Positions 57,375 to 64,000 of a stretch of DNA of 64,000 bases are shown piece after piece. The DNA comes from Thalassospira sp. TSL5-1. GTDB lineage: Bacteria; Pseudomonadota; Alphaproteobacteria; Rhodospirillales; Thalassospiraceae. Numbering within the stretch: position 1 is the stretch's first letter; each line of letters opens with the position of its first letter. The notes beneath the pieces were generated by a model, which saw only the letters and a list, made by a program, of their open reading frames with translations, had not been told where the DNA came from and did no database searches. The stretch is taken from assembly GCF_001907695.1 (NCBI RefSeq), contig NZ_KV880638.1, forward strand, positions 434,882 to 498,881. Reading direction: 5' to 3'. The position numbers and the translations under genes were made by a program.

Positions 57375-57434
57375 AGCCTGCTGGCATCCAGGTACATCAC
57401 ATTCGGGGTGTTGCCGGGCCGAGGCGCAGGATAC

Positions 57435-57473
57435 AAAAACGCCAGCAGCATGGTCATGTCTGCTGGCGTTTTT
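57435..57473. terminator. Bidirectional terminator
   Basis: A 14-base perfect stem (57435-57448 with 57460-57473), with A5 and T5 ends, lies between the convergent GGDEF-EAL and fabI genes. Confidence 0.9.
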
Positions 57474-57500
57474 AGGGTACAGGGCGCGCGTAAGGGTGTT

Positions 57501-58259
57501 TCACCCCATGATATGATAGCCGCCATCGATGTGGATCACGTCGCCCGTAATGGCACGGGACCGGTCGCTGGCGAGAAAAGCCGCCAGATCGCCGATTTCA
57601 TCGATGGTGACAAGGCGATGTTCAGGGGAACGTGTCCGGGCCTGGGTCATCAGGTTGTCAAATTCCGCAATGCCCGATGCGGCACGGGTTAACAGCGGGC
57701 CGGGCGAAATGGCATGCACACGAATGTTTTTCGGGCCAAGTTCGGCTGCCATATAGCGCGTTGCCGATTCCAGGGCGGCCTTGACCGGCCCCATAATGCC
57801 ATAATTGTCGATTACCCGTTCCGACCCCATATAGCTGACAGTCAGCAGGGCGCCGCCATTGGTCATAAGCGGTTCGGCCCGTTTTGCCATGCGCTGGAAC
57901 GAATGGCAGGAAATATCCATTGCCGTTAAAAAACCCTCGCGCGAACAATCGACAACCCGTCCATGCAGGTCATCGGCGGGGGCAAAGGCAATGCAATGCA
58001 GGACAAAATCCAGTTTGCCCCATGAGCGGGTGATTTCGTCAAATAGGGCATCAACCTGGGCCTCGTCACCCACATCCAGCGGTGCAATGATCGAGGCATC
58101 CACATTCTCGGCCAGCGGGCGGACATATTTTTCGGCCTTTTGGTTCAGATATGTGACGGCAAGCTCGGCACCGTCGCGTTGAAAGGCCCGGGCACAGCCA
58201 TAGGCGATCGATTTGTCGTTGGCGATCCCAATGACCAGTCCCTTTTTTCCGTCCAGCAT
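57501..58259 (-). CDS. fabI: Enoyl-ACP reductase FabI
   Basis: FabI reduces enoyl-ACP with NADH in the last step of fatty acid elongation and is the target of triclosan. The 252-residue SDR protein has GLVIGIANDKSIAYGCA for cofactor binding, HCIAFAP, and the active-site Y153-x6-K160 pair (NYGIMGPVK), with a second Tyr at 143. The end GDVIHIDGGYHIMG is typical. It stands alone, divergent from the glutamate dehydrogenase gene. Confidence 0.96.
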   Translation of the reverse strand: MLDGKKGLVIGIANDKSIAYGCARAFQRDGAELAVTYLNQKAEKYVRPLAENVDASIIAPLDVGDEAQVDALFDEITRSWGKLDFVLHCIAFAPADDLHGRVVDCSREGFLTAMDISCHSFQRMAKRAEPLMTNGGALLTVSYMGSERVIDNYGIMGPVKAALESATRYMAAELGPKNIRVHAISPGPLLTRAASGIAEFDNLMTQARTRSPEHRLVTIDEIGDLAAFLASDRSRAITGDVIHIDGGYHIMG

Positions 58260-58632
58260 CGTTATTCCTTTCTGTTAAAATCGCGCTGCAGTTGCGAAAT
58301 TTTCTAAAAATAATGTGCCATATTAGAGCTTAAAACGGTTTGCGATGCAGCAAACGGCAAATTTAAATGACAATTTCATCACACCTATGCGTTTGCGACA
58401 TATCGGAACCGTTTGAAAAATCGATTTTTTTGCACTCTGGGCGTAGTTTTTGGGCACCTGATGGGCTATGTGTAAAGGTGGATGAAGGCGGCGTTTTCGT
58501 GTGTTGTTTTTTCCCACTTTGGTGCCGCCGGAGTCCCAATGCAAAAGCGATAATCCGAGGTGTTTGGTGCCGGTCGCAAAGGCCGGTACAGGCAGTTCTG
58601 GCAAACAGGACTGACAAAAAGGGAAATACGAC
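58260..58632. other. Divergent promoter region, fabI and glutamate dehydrogenase
   Basis: No gene is supported in these 373 bases. Both promoters should lie here; AT-rich DNA at 58295-58370 is the best candidate for fabI. I see no operator I can name. Confidence 0.4.
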
Positions 58633-61600
58633 ATGAAAGCCCGAACCGACGACCCGAAACGGGAAGTCATTGACAAAGTTGTCGAGCAAGTTCACCTGCG
58701 ATTGACAGGCGATGTGGCGAAGAATGCAGAAGCGTTCGTTCGCCTTTTTTATAAGAACGTACCGCCCGATGATATGGCGGGTCGTTCGATTGATACGCTG
58801 TATGGCGCTGCCCTGACGCTTTTCAAATTTGCCCAGAAGCGTCCGGGGGACAAGGCTGCCAAGATCCGGGTTTACAACCCCGATCTCGAGGAACATGGCT
58901 GGAAATCCGATCATACCGTCATCGAGATCATTAATACCGACATGCCATTTCTGGTGGATTCGGTAACCTCCGCGCTGAACGAATTTGATGCCACCGTTCA
59001 TTTGGTGATCCATCCGATTATCCGTATCGCGCGGGACGATAATAATGCTTTGCAGTCTGTCAGCAGTGTTGAAGAGTCCGAAGCGCCGCGCGAATCGGTG
59101 ATGCACGTTGAAATTGACGAGCAGACAGACAAAACCACCCTTCAGGCTATCCATGATCGCCTTGAAGATGTCCTGACCGATGTGGCCCTTGCGGTGCAGG
59201 ACTGGCAGCCAATGATGTCTCGGGTAAAGGAAGTCCTTTCCCAGATTGAACAGGCGCCCGAGGGCATTTCTGAAAATGCGGTGCAGGAAACCCGCGATTT
59301 TCTGGAATGGCTCTATGACGACCATTTTACCCTGTTGGGGTATCGCGAATATAGATTCAGCGGTGAAGGCAAAAAGGCCAAAGTGGATGTCAATACCGAC
59401 AGCCAGTTGGGCATTTTGCGTCGTGAAGGCACCCATATTTTTGATGAACTGCGCCAGTTGGGCAAACTTTCGCCCGAGGTGCAGGATTTTGTCACCAAAC
59501 CGAACCTGTTGCTGGTGACAAAGGCGAACAAGCAATCCACCGTCCACCGGGCGGTGCATCTTGACACCGTGGTGGTCAAACAGTTTGACGAAACCGGCAA
59601 GGTAATTGGCCAGCATCTGTTTGTGGGTCTGTTTACCTCGGTTGCCTATAACCTGAGCCCCAGGCTGATTCCGCTTTTGCGCATGAAGCTGGATGAAACC
59701 GTCAAACGGGCCGGGTTCCCGCCCAATAGCCACGATGGCAAGGCGCTGGTCAATATTTTGGAAACCTTCCCGCGGGATGAACTGTTCCAGATTGAACTGG
59801 ATGACCTCTATCATATTTGTATGGGCATTCTGCATTTGCAGGAACGTCAGCGTATTGCCCTGTTTGTGCGGCGTGATGCGTTTGAACGGTTTGTTTCCTG
59901 TCAGATTTTCTGCCCGCGCGACCGTTTCACCACCAAGCTTCGGATGAATTTCCAGCGTGTGGTTGAAGAGGCCTTTAACGGCAAGGTTTCGGCCCATTAC
60001 ACCCAGATTGGTGATTCCCCGCTGGCACGTTTGCATGTGCTGGTTAAAACCACGCCGGGTGAATTGCCTGAATATGACGTTCCGGACATTGAAAAACGTC
60101 TGGTTGAAGCTGCCCGCGACTGGAACGACACCATGCGCCAGGTTCTGGTGCGCGAAATGGGCGAAGAAAAGGGCCTGACCCTGTATCGCCGGTATGGTGA
60201 GTCCTTTGCCATTGATTATCAGGACCGTTTTTCGGTGGATACGGCGGTTCTGGATATCGAACGTTTTGAAGAGGTGCTGAAGTCGAACGATTTGCGGGTC
60301 AACCTGTATCGTCCGATTGAAGCGGCCGAAAACGAACTGCGCTTTAAAATCTATAATCCTGCTGCTCCGGTGCCGCTTTCTGATGTGTTGCCGATGCTGG
60401 AAAATATGGGGTTGAAGGTGATCACGGAAAACCCGTTTGCGGTAACACCGCGTGACGGGTCGGTGGGTGTTCGCATTCACGATTTTGGCGTCATCGTTGA
60501 TGGCGAGTTTGTGCTGCATGAAGTGCGCAACAAGTTCCAGGAACTGTTTGTCCGCATGTGGCATGGCGAAGTTGAAAACGATGCCTTTAACCGTTTGGTG
60601 CTGCTGGGCGGGCTGGACTGGCGTGAAGTCGTGGTCTTGCGCACTTATGCCCGTTACATGCGCCAGACGGGTTCGGCCTTCTCGCAGGACTATCTGGCAA
60701 AAACGCTGGCCAATAATTCCGCACTGGCAACATCGCTGGTCGAATTGTTCATTGCCCGCTTTGACCCGGACCGTGACAACGGCGTGGAAGCCGAAATCGC
60801 CGCGATTGAAAGCGATATTCTCGCCCGTCTTGATGATGTGATGAACCCGGATGAGGACCGTATCTTGCGGGCCTTCCTTAATCTGGTGCAATCGAGCCTG
60901 CGCACCAACTATTTCCAGGTGGGCGAAGATGGCAATCCCAAGCCTTATTTGTCGATCAAGTTCAATTCGGCCGAGGTAGAAGATTTGCCCCTGCCACGCC
61001 CGTGGCGGGAAGTGTTTGTTTATTCCCCGCGTGTTGAAGCCGTGCATTTGCGCGGTGGCCCGGTGGCGCGTGGTGGTATTCGCTGGTCGGACCGCCAGGA
61101 AGATTTCCGCACCGAAATTCTCGGCCTGGTCAAGGCGCAGATGGTCAAGAATGCCGTGATCGTGCCGGTGGGTTCCAAGGGCGGTTTTGTCGTCAAACGT
61201 CCTCCAGTGGATGGCACGCGCGAGGCCTTTTTGGAAGAAGGCATCGAATGTTACAAAACCCTAATGCGCGGCCTGTTGGACATCACCGACAATATTGTGG
61301 CCGGTAAAGTCGTTGCCCCGGAACGGGTGCGTCGCCTGGATGAGGATGATCCCTATCTGGTGGTTGCTGCCGATAAGGGTACCGCGACATTCTCGGACAT
61401 CGCCAATGGTGTGGCGCGGGATTATGGCTTCTGGCTCGATGATGCCTTTGCGTCGGGCGGATCGCAGGGCTATGACCACAAGAAAATGGGCATTACGGCC
61501 CGTGGTGCGTGGGAATCGGTCAAGCGGCATTTCCGCGAAATTGGCAAGGACATCCAGCAGGAACCCTTCACCGTTGTTGGTGTGGGCGATATGTCGGGTG

Positions 61601-63468
61601 ACGTTTTTGGCAATGGCATGTTGCTGTCCGAACAGATCCGTCTGATCGCGGCCTTTAACCACATGCACATTTTTGTCGATCCTGACCCGGACCCGGCCAC
61701 CAGCTTTGCCGAACGCAAACGCCTGTTTGAGATGCCGCGTTCGACCTGGGCCGATTACGATGAAAAGCTGCTGTCCAGGGGCGGGGCGATTTTTGACCGC
61801 CGGGCCAAAAGCCTGGACCCGTCACCCGAAGTCCGCAAGGTGCTTGGTCTTGGCAGTGACAAGGTCACACCGGCTGACATGATGAAGGCCATTTTGAAGG
61901 CCAGGGTCGAACTGCTGTGGTTTGGCGGTATTGGTACCTATATCAAGGCCGGGAGCGAAACCAATGCCGATGCGGGCGACCGCGCCAATGATGCCATTCG
62001 CATCAATGGGGCCGATGTAAAGGCACAGGTTATTGGCGAAGGGGCCAACCTTGGCTGTACCCAGCGCGGGCGTATTGAATATGCCCATTCTGGCGGCCGT
62101 TTGAACACCGATGCCATCGACAATGCCGGTGGTGTTAACTGTTCGGACCACGAGGTCAATATCAAGATCCTGCTGGGCGAAGTGGTTGCCAATGGTGACA
62201 TGACGGAAAAGCAGCGCAACAAGCTGCTGGAAGACATGACCGAAGAGGTGGGTGAACTGGTTCAGCGCGATAATTATGTGCAAAGCCAGGCCATTTCCAA
62301 CATCTATGCCGGCGGAGGCGATGCGCTTGATGCCCAGGTGCGTTTGATCCGCATGCTGGAACGGGAAGGGCGTCTTAATCGGGAAATTGAATTTTTGCCC
62401 GATGAAGAGGAAATCACCCGTCGTTTCAATGCCCATGAAGGTTTGACCCGACCGGAAATTTCGGTGCTGATGCCCTATGCCAAATTGTGGCTGTATGACG
62501 AAGTGCTGAATTCCGACTTGCCGGATGATCCGATCCTGGTCGAGGAACTGGTGCGCTATTTCCCGACCCCGCTGCGTAAAAAATACGCCGATGCAGTGTC
62601 GCATCATCGTTTGCGGCGTGAAATCATTGCCACTGTCGGTATTAACAGCCTGGTCAACCGTGTTGGCGGGACGTTTGTGCATGACATGATGGAAGCCACC
62701 GGGTTTTCGGCGGTGGATGTATCACGCGGTTATCTGATCACGCGGGCGGTGTTTGGTCTGCGTGAAATCTGGGCCGGGATCGAAGATCTGGATAATGTCG
62801 TTGCGGCCCAGGTACAGACCGAAATGTTCAAGGATGTCGGCCGCATGGTCGAAGACGTGACATTGTGGTTCCTGCGGCATTGCGAAGAACTGAATGTGGG
62901 CGAGAAAATCGAGCGTTTCCGTCCGCAAGTCACCCGTGTGATCGAAGCTTTTGACGAGATCATTCCGGGCGATGCGGCCATTCGCAGCACGCTTAAGCAC
63001 CGTGTCGATCATCTGAAAAAGCAGAATGTGCCTTTGGATTTGGCAAAACGTGTGGCGGCGATGCAGCAGATGGTTGCGGTTTGCGATATCGTTCGCATTG
63101 CCGAGGCTTCCGAACGCGACGTTCTGGAAGTGGGAGCGACCTATTTTGCGGTTGGCGCGCGCTTCCAGTTGGGTCTTTTGCGCACGGCAGCCGATTCGGT
63201 TGAAGCCGAAACCCATTGGCAGAAACTGGCCCGCAATGCCGCGATTGATGACCTGTTTGGTCATCAGCGCGAACTGACCCGGGTGGTTCTGAGCGAAGAC
63301 AGTGAAGGTGCCATCGGTGCCGATGCCGTTGAAAAATGGGTGGAAAATCATAAACGCGGTACGCAGCGGTGTGACGAGTTGATTGATGAACTGCGTGCTG
63401 TTGGCCAGATCGATCTTGCCATGATCACGGTTGCCAACCGTCAGATCAGAAGCCTGATTGGCGGGTAA
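58633..63468 (+). CDS. NAD-specific glutamate dehydrogenase (180-kDa class)
   Basis: The 1611-residue enzyme oxidises glutamate to 2-oxoglutarate and ammonium with NAD. It belongs to the large L-180 class of Streptomyces, Pseudomonas and Caulobacter. The N-terminal half (about 1-700) holds ACT-like regulatory domains. The catalytic domain lies at about 730-1230 with RGGPVARGGIRWSDRQEDFRTE (near 805-825), PVGSKGGFV (near 844), and VGVGDMSGDVFGNGM in the dinucleotide fold. A class-specific C-terminal part follows. These enzymes are usually catabolic and under allosteric control. It is complete, with GGGAAA before the ATG. Its partner role to GlnK-AmtB in this window is nitrogen balance, but the genes are not linked in an operon. 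Confidence 0.97.
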   Translation: MKARTDDPKREVIDKVVEQVHLRLTGDVAKNAEAFVRLFYKNVPPDDMAGRSIDTLYGAALTLFKFAQKRPGDKAAKIRVYNPDLEEHGWKSDHTVIEIINTDMPFLVDSVTSALNEFDATVHLVIHPIIRIARDDNNALQSVSSVEESEAPRESVMHVEIDEQTDKTTLQAIHDRLEDVLTDVALAVQDWQPMMSRVKEVLSQIEQAPEGISENAVQETRDFLEWLYDDHFTLLGYREYRFSGEGKKAKVDVNTDSQLGILRREGTHIFDELRQLGKLSPEVQDFVTKPNLLLVTKANKQSTVHRAVHLDTVVVKQFDETGKVIGQHLFVGLFTSVAYNLSPRLIPLLRMKLDETVKRAGFPPNSHDGKALVNILETFPRDELFQIELDDLYHICMGILHLQERQRIALFVRRDAFERFVSCQIFCPRDRFTTKLRMNFQRVVEEAFNGKVSAHYTQIGDSPLARLHVLVKTTPGELPEYDVPDIEKRLVEAARDWNDTMRQVLVREMGEEKGLTLYRRYGESFAIDYQDRFSVDTAVLDIERFEEVLKSNDLRVNLYRPIEAAENELRFKIYNPAAPVPLSDVLPMLENMGLKVITENPFAVTPRDGSVGVRIHDFGVIVDGEFVLHEVRNKFQELFVRMWHGEVENDAFNRLVLLGGLDWREVVVLRTYARYMRQTGSAFSQDYLAKTLANNSALATSLVELFIARFDPDRDNGVEAEIAAIESDILARLDDVMNPDEDRILRAFLNLVQSSLRTNYFQVGEDGNPKPYLSIKFNSAEVEDLPLPRPWREVFVYSPRVEAVHLRGGPVARGGIRWSDRQEDFRTEILGLVKAQMVKNAVIVPVGSKGGFVVKRPPVDGTREAFLEEGIECYKTLMRGLLDITDNIVAGKVVAPERVRRLDEDDPYLVVAADKGTATFSDIANGVARDYGFWLDDAFASGGSQGYDHKKMGITARGAWESVKRHFREIGKDIQQEPFTVVGVGDMSGDVFGNGMLLSEQIRLIAAFNHMHIFVDPDPDPATSFAERKRLFEMPRSTWADYDEKLLSRGGAIFDRRAKSLDPSPEVRKVLGLGSDKVTPADMMKAILKARVELLWFGGIGTYIKAGSETNADAGDRANDAIRINGADVKAQVIGEGANLGCTQRGRIEYAHSGGRLNTDAIDNAGGVNCSDHEVNIKILLGEVVANGDMTEKQRNKLLEDMTEEVGELVQRDNYVQSQAISNIYAGGGDALDAQVRLIRMLEREGRLNREIEFLPDEEEITRRFNAHEGLTRPEISVLMPYAKLWLYDEVLNSDLPDDPILVEELVRYFPTPLRKKYADAVSHHRLRREIIATVGINSLVNRVGGTFVHDMMEATGFSAVDVSRGYLITRAVFGLREIWAGIEDLDNVVAAQVQTEMFKDVGRMVEDVTLWFLRHCEELNVGEKIERFRPQVTRVIEAFDEIIPGDAAIRSTLKHRVDHLKKQNVPLDLAKRVAAMQQMVAVCDIVRIAEASERDVLEVGATYFAVGARFQLGLLRTAADSVEAETHWQKLARNAAIDDLFGHQRELTRVVLSEDSEGAIGADAVEKWVENHKRGTQRCDELIDELRAVGQIDLAMITVANRQIRSLIGG

Positions 63469-63501
63469 GTGGCATATCGGTCATTTTATACATGAACGAA
63501 G

Positions 63502-63532
63502 CGGGGGCGGTTTGATCGCCCCCGTTTTGTTT
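63502..63532 (+). terminator. Glutamate dehydrogenase terminator
   Basis: A perfect 8-base GC-rich stem (63502-63509 with 63517-63524) is followed by TTTTGTTTT. Confidence 0.88.
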
Positions 63533-63665
63533 TGGGCATAAAAGCGGCGGTTTCCGGGCTTTGAGGGGGATTTGCGACCTATGTCACATTCGGTACCGTG
63601 ATGGCTTGTGCCATTTTTGAAATAACCTATCTTCTGGTCGATAAGCCGAATGGAGGAAGACCAGA

Positions 63666-64000
63666 ATGAATTATGTGCGGACCGGAATGCTGCTGGCGGG
63701 GATTACCGCGCTTTTTGGCGTGGTCGGCATGATGATTGGCGGCCAGCAGGGTATGATCATTGCGCTGTTATTTGCCGGTGGCATGAATATTTTTGCCTAT
63801 TGGAATTCCGATAGCATGGTGCTGCGCATGCGCCGTGCGCAAGAGGTCGATGAAAACACCGCCCCCGAACTGGTGGGTATTGTGCGCCAGTTGGCACAGC
63901 GTGCGGAACTGCCTATGCCCAAGGTTTATATCATCGACAATCCCCAGCCCAATGCCTTTGCGACCGGGCGCAACCCCGAACATGCGGCGGTTGCAGCCAC
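63666..64000 (+). CDS. htpX: Membrane zinc protease HtpX (partial)
   Basis: Only the first 111 codons are in the window; the gene runs off the right edge. The start follows GGAGGAAG. Two membrane helices (about residues 5-25 and 30-46) are followed by [42 protein letters not shown], which is the typical HtpX sequence just before the HExxH zinc site. HtpX removes damaged inner-membrane proteins with FtsH. A weak heat-shock-like pattern (TTTGAG at 63560, CCTATGT at 63578) lies upstream, but spacing is short and I do not rely on it. Confidence 0.95.
   Translation, partial: MNYVRTGMLLAGITALFGVVGMMIGGQQGMIIALLFAGGMNIFAYWNSDSMVLRMRRAQEVDENTAPELVGIVRQLAQRAELPMPKVYIIDNPQPNAFATGRNPEHAAVAA

Noticed and set aside
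58304-58319. TGGCAC on the minus strand upstream of fabI, resembling a sigma-54 -24 box
   Set aside because: The second half reads TTTTA and lacks the conserved GC, and fabI is not usually RpoN-dependent.
58363-61047. An 894-codon open frame antisense to glutamate dehydrogenase
   Set aside because: Its product has no recognisable domain and is rich in His, Gln, Asn and Phe, as expected for the complement of a high-GC gene. The sense strand is a complete, well-known enzyme and no ribosome site marks the antisense frame.
63560-63584. Heat-shock (RpoH) promoter upstream of htpX
   Set aside because: The -35-like TTTGAG and -10-like CCTATGT are separated by only 12 bases and the first box is imperfect, so I do not list it as a promoter.

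Overview
The window reads as ordinary chromosome of a free-living alphaproteobacterium. The best fit is the Rhodospirillales, and Thalassospira or a close marine relative is my guess. The reasons are mid-50s G+C by eye, AddAB instead of RecBCD, a 180-kDa-class NAD-glutamate dehydrogenase, AmgK/MurU cell-wall recycling genes, a CnoX plus Lon-substrate-binding-domain pair, UbiH, and GlnK-AmtB. The genus is inference; there is no rRNA here to test it. I see no CRISPR array, insertion sequence, prophage or integron.

Layout. (1) 1-10.7 kb is the variable part. Two tandem, diverged copies of an unknown 190-residue protein are followed by YciI, EVE-domain and Rieske genes, then two giant autotransporters. 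The autotransporters arose by a tandem duplication that also copied the 3' end of the Rieske gene. Their C-terminal 620 residues are almost identical while their N-terminal passengers and signal peptides differ. (2) 10.7-13.8 kb holds an alpha/beta hydrolase and two glycosyltransferases (GT4 and GT9), probably for lipopolysaccharide. (3) 13.9-24.8 kb is translation: infC (apparent AUA start), an orphan response regulator, rpmI-rplT, pheS-pheT, a small lipoprotein, a PAS histidine kinase, lepA and a UPF0303 protein. (4) 25-36.8 kb: a ferredoxin-NADP reductase, then tsaE-amgK-murU with 4-base overlaps, addB-addA, trxA and a dienelactone hydrolase. (5) 36.8-45 kb: two Cache-domain chemoreceptors, ftsK and an aminotransferase.

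(6) 45.1-48.5 kb is a nitrogen module: a stand-alone ammonium transporter and a glnK-amtB operon, each preceded by a good sigma-54 (-24/-12) sequence in the right orientation, so both are probably under NtrC control. (7) 48.8-54.4 kb: ubiH, an ompW gene with an FNR-type box, a leftward proteostasis cluster (cnoX, Lon-like domain, Trm112, DUF971) and a prolyl-tRNA editing-domain protein. (8) 54.5-64 kb: two identical tRNA-Gly(GCC) genes, a CHASE4-GGDEF-EAL protein, fabI, NAD-glutamate dehydrogenase and the start of htpX, cut by the window edge.

The most interesting material is the duplicated autotransporter locus, which looks like a system for keeping a common stalk and barrel while varying the exposed head. 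Next come the duplicated unknown proteins at the left edge, the non-AUG starts, and the paired sigma-54 promoters. I did not find a clearly new defence or mobile system.
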